Below, piece after piece: positions 1-8,190 of a DNA stretch of 33,111 nucleotides. Within the stretch, counting starts at the first letter, position 1; each line of letters opens with the position of its first letter. The position numbers were made by a program, and so were the translations under genes. Where the stretch lies: the NCBI GenBank assembly GCA_025656505.1, contig JAHXHR010000030.1, forward strand, positions 1-33,111. Reading direction: 5' to 3'. Under the pieces are notes generated by a model that ran no database searches, was not told the origin of the DNA, and worked only from the letters and a program-made list of their open reading frames with translations. Source of the DNA: Candidatus Thiodiazotropha sp. (ex Epidulcina cf. delphinae). Its GTDB lineage: Bacteria > Pseudomonadota > Gammaproteobacteria > Chromatiales > Chromatiaceae.

Positions 1-69
1 AGTCGGCGAACTGAATTGTTGCGATTGGTAGGATCTACCCACCCGATCAGGGGAAGAGCCATAAAATGG

Positions 70-109
70 ATTTGCGAATATTTGCGGTGATTGGCGTTCA
101 TTTGCGGCT
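70..109. repeat. helix-phased ATTTGCG direct repeats
   Basis: Four copies of the heptamer ATTTGCG (the third is ATTGGCG) begin at 70, 80, 90 and 100, so the period is exactly 10 bp, about one DNA helical turn. They are separated by unrelated triplets (AAT, GTG, TTC). The block lies about 115 bp upstream of the cytochrome b561 start, outside any gene I can support. A TTC-rich stretch follows. It could be a protein-binding array, a bend, or a dispersed repeat; the sequence alone does not decide. Confidence 0.6.
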
Positions 110-223
110 TATTCTTCTTCTTCCTCATCATTAACCCGACTTTATGGGGGTAGTGATTTTCAGCTTTGTTTCATCTCTCTCTGCCAAGCTCTCCCTCATG
201 GCAGGATTTATGTGAGGTGAAAA

Positions 224-787
224 ATGCGAGATGAACACGAAATAAAGGTATGGGATCCGTTGGTGCGCCTGTTTCATTGGGGGCTGGTTGGCGCATTCGC
301 CATTGCCTGGCTGACGGAAGATGAATGGATGGATCTGCATGCGTATGCCGGGTATGTGATTGGCTCATTGCTGCTGGTTCGCCTTGCCTGGGGCCTGATC
401 GGGACTCGCTATGCCCGCTTCAACGACTTCATTACATCACCTTCCAGCGTCGTCGGTTATCTCAAAGATCTGATGGTTTTACGGGCAAGGCGCTATATCG
501 GACACAATCCCGCCGGTGGTGCGATGATCGTCGCGCTGCTGCTGTCGTTGCTGATCACGACACTCACCGGAATGCTGGCCTATGGCGCCACCGGGGCCGG
601 CCCGCTGGCGGCGATGTTCTTTTCACAGGCGGCATACGGGAGTGAGTTGTTTGAAGAGGTTCATGAATTTTTCGCCAATTTTACACTCTTGCTGGTGCTG
701 ATCCACTTGGCTGGGGTGGGACTCGGGTCCCTTGTCCATAGAGAGAATCTAGTGCGTTCGATGGTGACCGGTACTAAACGGGTGTGA
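224..787 (+). CDS. cytochrome b561-family membrane protein
   Basis: This is a 187-residue integral membrane cytochrome b of the b561/Ni-Fe hydrogenase cytochrome b type. Such proteins take electrons from the quinone pool and pass them to periplasmic c-type cytochromes. About four hydrophobic helices are visible. Candidate haem-ligand histidines lie in RLFHWGL near the N-terminus, LHAYAGYVIG, the EEVHEFF segment and VLIHLAG. GAGGTG lies about 5 bases before the ATG. It is first in a tight series with the SHP and DHC cytochromes, so it is the likely membrane electron donor to them. The family is clear; the physiological partner is inferred from context and from the same gene grouping known in Rhodobacter sphaeroides. 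Confidence 0.9.
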   Translation: MRDEHEIKVWDPLVRLFHWGLVGAFAIAWLTEDEWMDLHAYAGYVIGSLLLVRLAWGLIGTRYARFNDFITSPSSVVGYLKDLMVLRARRYIGHNPAGGAMIVALLLSLLITTLTGMLAYGATGAGPLAAMFFSQAAYGSELFEEVHEFFANFTLLLVLIHLAGVGLGSLVHRENLVRSMVTGTKRV

Positions 788-807
788 CCCGACAGGAGTT
801 AAATGAG

Positions 808-1206
808 ATGACTATGAAACATATTGCCACGCTGTTGCTGTTTTTCCTGCCGATGGCGCTTCAGGCGAATGTCGTGGATGGCTTGCTCAAAGGATATCAG
901 GTCAGCGGGGCGGGGGGCTTCTCTGCGGAACAGGGCGCTGCGGATTGGCAGCGACGTGTCGCTCATGCCAAAAGCGGTCAGGCCCGATCATGCAGCGACT
1001 GTCATGGGTCCGATCTGACCAAGGAGGGCGGTCATGCCAAGACCGGAAAACTGATCGAGCCGATGGCGCCATCCGCCAATCCGCAACGCCTGAGCGATGC
1101 GAAAAAGATAGAGAAGTGGTTCAAGCGCAATTGTAAATGGACCTGGGGAAGGGAGTGCACGGCGCAGGAAAAGGGCGATCTGCTGCGCTATCTGCAACAG
1201 CAGTGA
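808..1206 (+). CDS. shp: SHP-type monohaem cytochrome c (DUF1924)
   Basis: This is a periplasmic monohaem cytochrome c of the DUF1924 / sphaeroides haem protein family, whose characterised member binds oxygen and nitric oxide through an Asn-ligated haem. A short signal peptide ends near LQA, and the haem motif CSDCH follows. A later ANPQRLSD segment contains a candidate distal Asn ligand, and two Cys in RNCKWTWGREC could form the disulfide known in the family. The ORF track starts at GTG 784, but ATG 808 is preferred because AGGAG lies about 11 bases upstream and the signal peptide then starts normally with MTMKHIA. It is followed at 11 bp by the diheme partner. The family is fairly certain; the ligand assignment is by analogy. 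Confidence 0.85.
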   Translation: MTMKHIATLLLFFLPMALQANVVDGLLKGYQVSGAGGFSAEQGAADWQRRVAHAKSGQARSCSDCHGSDLTKEGGHAKTGKLIEPMAPSANPQRLSDAKKIEKWFKRNCKWTWGRECTAQEKGDLLRYLQQQ

Positions 1207-1217
1207 GGAGAAGAGAT

Positions 1218-1796
1218 ATGAAAATTCAGTCCTATTGGTTATTCTTGTTGTTGAGTGTCCTGATGATCTTAGGCTTAGGCGCGGCGTTGGCGGATCTTGA
1301 TGACGACGAAAGAGGCGAAAGGTTCTATTCCCGTTGGTTCAAACCCGATTTCATGGTATTCAACAGCCAGGAGAGTCGGCTCTACCGGGAGGAGTGCGGA
1401 AGTTGCCATTTTCCCTTCCAGCCGGGTTTCCTTCCGACGGTTTCCTGGCAGGATATCATGAGCGGCCTGGATGACCATTTCGGCGAGAACGCCGAACTTT
1501 CCGACGAGGCCAATGCGCACCTGCTGAGTTATCTCAGCGCAAACGCCGCAGGCGTCGTCGATCAGGAAATACCCAACAAGGTCATGTGGTCCCTGCGTTA
1601 TATACCGAATCCGCAACGCATTACCGAGACGGCCTTTTTTCAGCATGAGCATCGTGAAATACCGCCGCGAATGTTGGAAAGCGAGGGAGAGCGTCTCGCT
1701 TTCAGCAACTGTGATAGCTGCCATACCAGGGCCATGCAGGGTTCCTACGATGAGCATGAAATCCGCATTCCGGGCATCGGTCATTGGGATGATTAA
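1218..1796 (+). CDS. dhc: diheme cytochrome c (DHC family)
   Basis: This is a periplasmic diheme cytochrome c, known as the electron donor to SHP in Rhodobacter sphaeroides. After an N-terminal hydrophobic segment (about residues 8-26, signal peptide or anchor) there are two haem motifs, CGSCH about one third along and CDSCH near the C-terminus. The track ORF begins at 1137 inside shp, but ATG 1218 has GAGGAG just upstream and gives a clean exported N-terminus (MKIQSYWL), so it is chosen. About 192 residues fits the family. It is flanked by shp and a PepSY gene on the same strand with gaps of 11 and 3 bp, consistent with one transcript. Confidence 0.88.
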   Translation: MKIQSYWLFLLLSVLMILGLGAALADLDDDERGERFYSRWFKPDFMVFNSQESRLYREECGSCHFPFQPGFLPTVSWQDIMSGLDDHFGENAELSDEANAHLLSYLSANAAGVVDQEIPNKVMWSLRYIPNPQRITETAFFQHEHREIPPRMLESEGERLAFSNCDSCHTRAMQGSYDEHEIRIPGIGHWDD

Positions 1797-1799
1797 TCG

Positions 1800-2111
1800 A
1801 TGATGAAATCGCTTATCCTATGCTTGTCCCTGGCAATCCTGGCAATCCTGGCGATGACTGGCCGGCTATCGGCCGATGAGGGTTACCAACAGGCGCGGCG
1901 ATTGAAGGAGGCGGGAGATATCCTGCCTCTGCAGACGCTGCTGCATACCATTCAATCACAACATCCCGGGCGTGTTCTGGAAGTGGAGTTCGAGCGCAAG
2001 GGTGAACGGTATGTGTATGAGATCGAGATCCTTGACAAACAGGGCGCCGTGTGGGAGTTCAAGATCGATGCGTCCAGCGGTGAAATCGTGGAGCGAGAGC
2101 TGGAGGATTGA
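1800..2111 (+). CDS. small exported PepSY-domain protein
   Basis: This is a 103-residue protein with a signal peptide (hydrophobic residues 4-22, cleavage likely near RLSADE) followed by a single PepSY-type domain. The C-terminal half shows the pattern WEFKIDASSGEIVERE, which matches the Y/W-x-(V/F)-x-(I/V)-D-xx-(T/S)-G-xVxxxE PepSY signature. PepSY proteins of this size often sit beside cytochrome b561 or two-component genes and are thought to act as periplasmic ligands or inhibitors. It begins 3 bp after dhc and ends 3 bp before the response regulator, so it links the cytochrome and signalling halves of the operon. A second in-frame ATG follows directly at 1803. Its exact role is unknown. 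Confidence 0.8.
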   Translation: MMKSLILCLSLAILAILAMTGRLSADEGYQQARRLKEAGDILPLQTLLHTIQSQHPGRVLEVEFERKGERYVYEIEILDKQGAVWEFKIDASSGEIVERELED

Positions 2112-2114
2112 GCA

Positions 2115-2783
2115 TTGCGACTGCTATTGGTGGAAGATGACGACCTCCTCTCCACGCCCTTGCGGCACGACCTGGAACAGCAGGGTTTCGCCGTCGATTT
2201 GGCAAAAGAGGGTGTCGAAGCGGAGTTTATGGGTAATGAAATAGCCTACGATCTCATCGTGCTGGATTTAGGTTTGCCGAAACGGTCCGGTATCGAAGTC
2301 CTGCAGAACTGGCGGGGCGGAGGCAATGCCACGCCGGTGATTATTCTGACGGCCCGCGACGCCTGGCATGAACGGGTCGCGGGGTTCAAGGCTGGGGCGG
2401 ATGACTATCTCGGCAAACCTTTTCATGTGGAAGAGCTGGTGGTGCGGCTCCAGGCGCTGGTCAGGCGCAGTCACGATATGCTCGGCAAGGGGTTGCAATC
2501 GGGAGGGCTGGAGCTCGATGAAGAGCGGCAACAGGTGATCCTGCCCGATCAGGCGCGGCGCGATCTCACCGGCACGGAGTTTCGCCTGTTGCGTTGTTTC
2601 ATGCTTAACAAGGACAAAATCCTCTCCAAGACCCGTCTCACAGAACATGTCTACGAACAGGATTTCGACCGCGACAGCAACTTGATCGAGGTCTACATCA
2701 GGCGTTTGCGGGACAAACTGGGTAAACAGGTTATCGAAACCCGTCGCGGGCAGGGTTATATCTATGTCGGTGTTGAGACCTAA
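2115..2783 (+). CDS. OmpR/PhoP-type response regulator
   Basis: This is a DNA-binding response regulator of 222 residues. The N-terminal receiver domain has the acidic pocket VEDDD (residues 6-10), phosphoacceptor Asp51 in VLDLGLP, the Thr of ILTARD and the Lys of YLGKPF. The C-terminal winged-helix output domain includes LTGTEFRLL and the tail VETRRGQGYIY typical of the PhoP/QseB subgroup. The start is TTG at 2115, three bases after the PepSY stop; no ATG would give an intact receiver domain. The 3' end overlaps the histidine kinase by 20 bp. Position suggests it controls the upstream cytochrome genes in response to redox or oxygen, but no operator can be identified by eye. Confidence 0.92.
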   Translation: MRLLLVEDDDLLSTPLRHDLEQQGFAVDLAKEGVEAEFMGNEIAYDLIVLDLGLPKRSGIEVLQNWRGGGNATPVIILTARDAWHERVAGFKAGADDYLGKPFHVEELVVRLQALVRRSHDMLGKGLQSGGLELDEERQQVILPDQARRDLTGTEFRLLRCFMLNKDKILSKTRLTEHVYEQDFDRDSNLIEVYIRRLRDKLGKQVIETRRGQGYIYVGVET

Positions 2784-4104
2784 TTCCCTCGAACACCGTC
2801 TGCATATCGGCTTGGCGATCAGCCTTATTTTGCTGGTGGGTTTGTTATGGCTGTTCGGGGCGAAATCCCTCGAAGCCCTGACGGAGAACTTCGTCGCATC
2901 CAGGCTGGAGCACGATAGCGAAACCCTGCTGGTGGCCGTCTCCCTGAATCAACAACGATTGGAAGTTCGCCCAGCGCGCATCGATCAGATCTATCTCCGC
3001 CCCTATTCCGGTCACTACTACCTGATTAGGCTGGCCGATGGCCATGAGGCCACCTCCCGCTCACTGTGGGATTTCAAACTTCAGGTGCCGTCGATGGATG
3101 TCGGCAAGCATCAACGCCTTCGCCTGAGCGGCCCGGAAGGGCAACGGCTGTTGGTTTGGGTGGCCGGATTCAGGAAACAGGGTCGGGAGCTGACCGTGGC
3201 CGTTGCGGAGGATTTAACGCTGATAAAAAAACAACGCGATCTTTTTCTGCGTAACTTCGCACTGTTGGCCCTGACGGGTCTTGTTATCTTACTGGTTGTG
3301 CAGGGGGTGGTCGTACGCCAATCCTTTCGCCGTCTCGAACCCTTGAGAGAGGATGTGAAAAGCCTGGCTAAAGGGCAAGAGCAACTGCTGAGCGAAGATG
3401 TGCCCAGTGAAATGTCGCCGCTGGTGTGCGAGGTGAATCACTTGCTGCAACTGCTCTCAAAGCGTAATCAGCGATCACGCAACGCCCTGGGCAATCTCGC
3501 CCATGCGCTCAAGGCCCCCCTGAATCTGCTGACCCGGTTCATTGACAGGCGGTTAGCGCAACTCGATGACAAGGAGGGCCGGCAGGCGAGTCAGCAGGTT
3601 GAGCGAATACGTTTGCTGATTGAGAGAGAGTTAAAACGTGCCCGCTTGGCAGGCAGCGGAACAATAAGCCAACGATTCGATTCGCAACAGGATCTGCAGG
3701 ATCTGTTGAGCGTATTAAAACAGATCTATAAAGAAAAACGGCTGACCATGGAAGCGCATGTACCAAGTGATCAGATACCGTTCGGGGATCGAGAGGACAT
3801 GCTGGAATTGCTCGGGAATCTCCTGGACAACGCATGCAAGTGGGCTGATTGCAGGGTGCGATGCCGTATTTCAGGTAATGATCGGTTTGCAGTGACGGTC
3901 GAGGACGACGGCCGTGGCCTTCAGGATGAGGATATGGATCGTTTGACACAACGTGGCGGCCGTCTGGATGAGAATATTGAAGGCCATGGTCTGGGATTGG
4001 CGATCGTCTATGACGTAGTTAAACTCTATAAAGGGCAAATTGATTTTGATCGTTCGCCGGAACTGCAAGGGCTTCGTGTAACAGTGGTTTTAAATCGGTT
4101 GTAA
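2764..4104 (+). CDS. PhoQ/QseC-like sensor histidine kinase
   Basis: This is a membrane-bound sensor kinase of 446 residues and the likely partner of the overlapping response regulator. Two transmembrane helices (about residues 16-35 and 161-182) bracket a periplasmic sensor region of about 125 residues. A HAMP-like linker follows. The dimerisation domain contains NLAHALKAPLN with phosphoacceptor His247. The ATPase domain shows the N box NLLDNACKWA, the G1 box VEDDGRGL and the G2 box GHGLGLAIV. The H-box form LAHALKAPL resembles the PhoQ group. ATG 2764 lies inside the regulator gene, which suggests translational coupling. The stimulus is unknown; the PepSY protein or the cytochromes are candidates. 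Confidence 0.9.
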   Translation: MSVLRPNSLEHRLHIGLAISLILLVGLLWLFGAKSLEALTENFVASRLEHDSETLLVAVSLNQQRLEVRPARIDQIYLRPYSGHYYLIRLADGHEATSRSLWDFKLQVPSMDVGKHQRLRLSGPEGQRLLVWVAGFRKQGRELTVAVAEDLTLIKKQRDLFLRNFALLALTGLVILLVVQGVVVRQSFRRLEPLREDVKSLAKGQEQLLSEDVPSEMSPLVCEVNHLLQLLSKRNQRSRNALGNLAHALKAPLNLLTRFIDRRLAQLDDKEGRQASQQVERIRLLIERELKRARLAGSGTISQRFDSQQDLQDLLSVLKQIYKEKRLTMEAHVPSDQIPFGDREDMLELLGNLLDNACKWADCRVRCRISGNDRFAVTVEDDGRGLQDEDMDRLTQRGGRLDENIEGHGLGLAIVYDVVKLYKGQIDFDRSPELQGLRVTVVLNRL

Positions 4105-4170
4105 TTCAATTTACGGACTCATGAATCGGTAGCTGTTGCAGGCAAAAGTAAATCTTCCAAAAAGTAGGCG

Positions 4171-4242
4171 ATGTGCAGGAGCGACCCTTGCCCTGCACCC
4201 CCGCAAGCGTACACTTCACCCCGTCCAACTGTGGTTTTTAGG
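4171..4242 (+). mobile_element. solo right end of CCTAAAAACC-family MITE (copy A)
   Basis: This stretch matches the right-hand 72 bp of the complete copies at 25103-25544 and 27768-28035. It has the ATGTGCAGGAGCGACCC hairpin region and ends CCAACTGTGGTTTTTAGG, with one change in the terminal repeat. No left end is present, so the copy is truncated. It lies between the convergent histidine kinase and ppk1 genes. Confidence 0.8.
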
Positions 4243-4272
4243 ATTATGCACTGCTTTCGTCTCTTCTCATGC

Positions 4273-6510
4273 TCATCCGGCGTCAGCGCCTCCATTCCGG
4301 TGATTGTTCTTGAGGCGGTGCTTGAAGTGATGCATGAGTTTTTCCCGCATGCGTTTTTCCCGGTGTTTCTTCGCTGCTTCCAGGCGTCGCTCGACGACGC
4401 CGACGAGGGTCTCCTGACAGTTGAGGGATTTATCGTCTTCGGCGGGCGTTCGTCGCAGATAAGTTCCGTCGGATTGCATATCCCAGGTGTTATGCTTGTC
4501 ACCGAGCTGAACATCGAGAATCAATCGCAGCTCTTGGCGCAACGCCTGCGACTCCACGGGCGCCAGCACCTCCACCCGCATCATGAGATTGCGCTGCATA
4601 AAATCGGCTGAGCCGATGAAATACTCCTCATCGCCGCCGTTGAGGAAATAGGTGATGCGTGCATGTTCGAGGAAACGTCCGACAACGCTGACCACGCTGC
4701 CGCTTTCGCTCAGTCCGGGAATGCCCGGTCGGAAGCGGCAGGTATCGCGCACGATCAGTTCCACCTTGACCCCGGCCTGGGTGGCTTTGTAGAGGGCCTT
4801 GACGATATCGTGATCCTCCAAGGCGTTCATCTTCATCTGGATATGGGCAGGCTTGCCTTGGATATGAATCCTGATCTCACGCTCGATCTTGTTCAGCAGG
4901 GCCTGCTTCAGGGTATACGGGGCCGCGAGGATCTTGCGATAACTGGGCGGCGGTGAGTAGCCGGTCAGGTAGTTGAACAGTTCGGTCAGGTCTTTGCCGA
5001 TCTCCTCGTCACAGCCGAATAGTCCAAGGTCGGTATAGAGCCGGGCTGTGCCCGCATGATAGTTGCCGGTGCCGACATGGTAGTAGCGGCGCAGTTGCGA
5101 GTAGTCTTTTCGGACGACCATGATGAGTTTGCTATGGGTCTTCAATCCGATGACCCCATAGGTGACATGTATGCCCGCCTGTTCCAGGCGTCTCGCCCAG
5201 CGGATGTTCGCCGCCTCATCGAAACGCGCCTTGAGCTCCACCAGCACCGCGACCTGTTTGCCGTTGCGGGCGGCCTTGGTCAGCGAGTCGAGCACATTGC
5301 CGTCGGCGGATGTGCGGTAAAGGGTCATCTTGATGGCCAGCACCTTTGGGTCTTCAGCCGCAGTGCGCAGGAAACGCTCGACCGTGGTATTGAAGGACTC
5401 GTAAGGGTGTTGCAATAACAGCGAACCCTGGTCGCGGATGATATGGAAGATGTTTCGCCGGTCATGGGCAAGCTGTGGATGATCGATGGGATGGTGGGGG
5501 GTGTCGTGCAGTTCAGGGATATTCAGCATGGCCAGTTCAAACAGGTCGCGCAGGGCCATCATGCAGTCGATCTCGAACACGTCCCGCTTTTCGTCGAGGC
5601 CCAGTTCGGCGGCCAGCATGCCGCGATGGGTGGGGTTCATACCCTTGGAAACCTCCAGGCGCACGATCGGCGCGAAATGGCGCTCCCGCAGTTCGGTCTC
5701 GATGGTCTCCAACAGGTCGCTGGCCGATTCCTGGTCGAGTTCCACATTGGCGTTGCGGGTGACCCGGAACAGCTCGCAGGATTCGATCTCCATTCCCGGA
5801 AACAGCATGTCGAGATTGTTAGCGATCAAGTCGTCGAGCGTGACATGGGTGTAGCTGTCGCCCACCTGGATCAAGCGCGGTGAAACCTCCTTGCTGACAG
5901 GCACCTTTACCCTCGCCATGTGCAGGTCGTGCCCACCCGGAAATCGCAGCGTGACAAGCAGATTGAGGGTCAGGTTGGAGATGAAGGGGAAGGGATGGCT
6001 GGGGTCCATCGCCAGTGGGGTCAGCATGGGGAAGATATTCAGTTGGAAATGGTCCCGCAACTGTTGTTGTTGAGATCCGTCCAATACCTGAAATTCGCTG
6101 ATGAGAATATCGGATTCAGCCAGCCGATCCAGCAGGTCGTTATAGATGCGTTGTTGCACCTGCTGCATGTCACGGGTGACCTGATGGCATTCGCTAAGCT
6201 GTTGGGTGGGTGTTCTGCCATCAACGGTGGGGGTGGTGAGGCCCGCAGCGACCTGCTGTTTCAGGCCGCCGATGCGCTTCATGAAAAACTCATCGAGGTT
6301 GTTGCTGACGATGGCGAGAAACTTGACCCTTTCAAGCAAGGGGTTTTGCTCCTGTTCCGCTTCATCCAGGACCCGTCGGTTGAAAGAGAGCCAGGTGAGT
6401 TCCCTGTTCAGGTAGAGGCTTGGATCATCCAGATCGATTCCGTGGCGCTGATCGTTACGATCATCGGCTGGGACTTCGCTGTTCGGTGGTATTTGTTCCG
6501 GCTGTGACAT
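4273..6510 (-). CDS. ppk1: polyphosphate kinase 1
   Basis: This enzyme reversibly transfers the terminal phosphate of ATP to polyphosphate. The 745 residues cover the N-terminal domain (LYLNRELTWLSFNRRVLDEA), the head domain, and the two phospholipase-D-like catalytic domains. Hallmarks include MKMTLYRTSADGNV, the catalytic-His segment GLKTHSKLIMV, HVGTGNYH, and the C-terminal FIGSADFMQRNLMMRVEV. The protein is about 55 residues longer than the E. coli enzyme, with a polar N-terminal extension of about 30 residues and a very basic C-terminal tail (KKHREKRMREKLMHHFKHR). No ppx gene adjoins it. It is separated by 164 bp from the upstream ApgM-like gene on the same strand. Confidence 0.97.
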   Translation of the reverse strand: MSQPEQIPPNSEVPADDRNDQRHGIDLDDPSLYLNRELTWLSFNRRVLDEAEQEQNPLLERVKFLAIVSNNLDEFFMKRIGGLKQQVAAGLTTPTVDGRTPTQQLSECHQVTRDMQQVQQRIYNDLLDRLAESDILISEFQVLDGSQQQQLRDHFQLNIFPMLTPLAMDPSHPFPFISNLTLNLLVTLRFPGGHDLHMARVKVPVSKEVSPRLIQVGDSYTHVTLDDLIANNLDMLFPGMEIESCELFRVTRNANVELDQESASDLLETIETELRERHFAPIVRLEVSKGMNPTHRGMLAAELGLDEKRDVFEIDCMMALRDLFELAMLNIPELHDTPHHPIDHPQLAHDRRNIFHIIRDQGSLLLQHPYESFNTTVERFLRTAAEDPKVLAIKMTLYRTSADGNVLDSLTKAARNGKQVAVLVELKARFDEAANIRWARRLEQAGIHVTYGVIGLKTHSKLIMVVRKDYSQLRRYYHVGTGNYHAGTARLYTDLGLFGCDEEIGKDLTELFNYLTGYSPPPSYRKILAAPYTLKQALLNKIEREIRIHIQGKPAHIQMKMNALEDHDIVKALYKATQAGVKVELIVRDTCRFRPGIPGLSESGSVVSVVGRFLEHARITYFLNGGDEEYFIGSADFMQRNLMMRVEVLAPVESQALRQELRLILDVQLGDKHNTWDMQSDGTYLRRTPAEDDKSLNCQETLVGVVERRLEAAKKHREKRMREKLMHHFKHRLKNNHRNGGADAG

Positions 6511-6674
6511 GGCATTGATATCGGCTTGGAAGGTGGGGTACTACATGAATTATAGGCTCGTCATTCGATCGAGTGGGTGCTGTCTATGACGGGATGTGCG
6601 ACGCGCACTCCCTGATCACGGGGGAATGATCTATTTTTAGGGCCCACTTTCTACTGCCGCCTTAGTTGTTTCTC

Positions 6675-7949
6675 TCAGAAGAGAAAAGCGCTGTCTTTAG
6701 GTTTGAAGTTTTCCAGTTGGTTCATCTGATCCAGCATGGTCAATAGAAACCCGCTGCTGTTGATACGGCCCAGGCCACCCGCCGCGCACGCCAGTTCGGA
6801 AAAATGCCGGCATCCATCCGTTCTGCCGAGCGGGTTGTAGATCAGACTGGGAATAGGATCTCCGGTGTGTCGGCCTGTATTGGTGTCGGTGGAGTGGTCG
6901 GCGGTAATTGCGATGACCAGAGCGTCACTGATCAGCGGGGCAATGGCATCATCGATTTTAGCCAGCATCTCCCGTTTGCCTACCGGGTCCCGATCATGGG
7001 AATGGATATCCGTCGCTTTGATGTGCAGATAGACGATGTCGTGGTCATCCAGGGCCAGCATGGCTGTTTTTACCTTGCCGTTCAGGTCGGTATTCGGCAT
7101 GGCGGTAAAGCGATCATCCTTGAAAAGCGTGTAGCCCAATAGTTTTCCCAGTCCCAGCACGGTTTGCTCGCCTGAAATCACGGCCGTTTTGAGTTTGAGG
7201 GTTTTCAGCAGGGGCTTCAGTTTCGGGAGTCTTCCGGGGCTTCGGCAGATAATGCCGTTGGCGGGTGGCAGGCCCTTCTCGATCCTTTTGAGGTTGATCG
7301 GATGATGACGGAGCTTCTCATGGGTCGTATCCATCAGGCGGTTGACTGCATCGGAGGTTCTGACGGCTGAGCTGTCCAGCGGATCATTTGCATGGCAGCT
7401 CAATACCCCCTTGCTTCGGTAGCGATTTCCAGGGTCGGTATTGCTGATGTCATGCGACAGTCCTTCGCCGTTCAGTTGCAGGACTACGCGATGCTGAGTC
7501 GCAGGGTGCAGGCTGGCCGTGATGCCCCCTCCCAAGTCAAGTTGACCGACCTCGGCCGCCAGGCTGTCGGTTCCTGTATTGATCCGACCGGCTCTGCGAT
7601 CGAGGATGTGAAATCCGTTGTGGCTTTTTTCGAGAGTGGCGAAGTTACAGCGAAAAAACAGCGCTTTGTCGTCGTTATCCAGACCAACGCCGGAGGCTTC
7701 CACCGGTCCCCGTGCAAGTTTCATGGCTTGTTGTTTCGAGAGTCCCAGCAACAGGCATGTTCCGGTATGAGTGCCGACAGGCATGCCGGGGAAGAGCGGG
7801 TCGACTAAACCGCATTGCCCCGTGCTTGCGAGACTGTCCATATTCGGCGTGTCGGCAACTTCCAACGGGGTCTTGCCGCCGAAAGCGGGAATTCCCCGGT
7901 CTCCCAGGCCGTCCAATATGATCATCAGCCCCTTACGTATCGTGAGCAC
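6675..7949 (-). CDS. ApgM-like alkaline phosphatase superfamily enzyme
   Basis: This is a 424-residue relative of the archaeal-type cofactor-independent phosphoglycerate mutase. Metal-site motifs are visible: MIILDGLGDR with Asp13, DIHSHDRDPVGK, and TADHSTDTNTGRHTGDPIP. Substrate-site motifs FRCNFAT and DRRAGRI are also kept. However, the canonical nucleophile motif of the type PGSDxAHL reads VGTHTGTCLL, placing Thr60 where Ser is expected. Thr nucleophiles occur elsewhere in this superfamily, so the protein may be a phosphatase or an altered mutase. The start is GTG, with AGGAG about 10 bases upstream and an in-frame stop just before. The upstream neighbour on the same strand is 2-phosphoglycerate kinase, which points to phosphoglycerate chemistry. 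Confidence 0.82.
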   Translation of the reverse strand: MLTIRKGLMIILDGLGDRGIPAFGGKTPLEVADTPNMDSLASTGQCGLVDPLFPGMPVGTHTGTCLLLGLSKQQAMKLARGPVEASGVGLDNDDKALFFRCNFATLEKSHNGFHILDRRAGRINTGTDSLAAEVGQLDLGGGITASLHPATQHRVVLQLNGEGLSHDISNTDPGNRYRSKGVLSCHANDPLDSSAVRTSDAVNRLMDTTHEKLRHHPINLKRIEKGLPPANGIICRSPGRLPKLKPLLKTLKLKTAVISGEQTVLGLGKLLGYTLFKDDRFTAMPNTDLNGKVKTAMLALDDHDIVYLHIKATDIHSHDRDPVGKREMLAKIDDAIAPLISDALVIAITADHSTDTNTGRHTGDPIPSLIYNPLGRTDGCRHFSELACAAGGLGRINSSGFLLTMLDQMNQLENFKPKDSAFLF

Positions 7950-8190
7950 GGCTCAACTACTCCTGCAAAATTGTATTGACGGGTTCAAGCGAGCCGGAAA
8001 GCCTGGGGGGAGGCAACCTTGGAGCGCACCTTCAGGGAACGCCTTTGTAGGGCTTACGCAATAAAGCGATAGCCGTGCTTTTTTTCTTTTCGGAAAGCAC
8101 CTTGTACCCTTGAATGCAACATATCAGGTCGCCGGGTTAATGGCTTTGAACCCATCATTATATCTTTGTGAGAAGCACTAAACCCGATTG

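Noticed and set aside
4171-4611. + strand ORF of 146 residues starting MCRSDPCPAPP
   Set aside because: It begins in the MITE fragment and continues antisense through the end of ppk1. The same peptide start appears at the other MITE copies.
5920-6507. + strand ORFs antisense to ppk1, up to 195 residues
   Set aside because: They overlap a strongly conserved gene on the other strand and show no domain features.
8071-8105. Hairpin GTGCTTT/AAAGCAC between the 2-phosphoglycerate kinase and ApgM-like genes as a terminator
   Set aside because: Read on the coding strand (minus) the stem is not followed by a T-tract; the T-run lies in the loop on the other strand.
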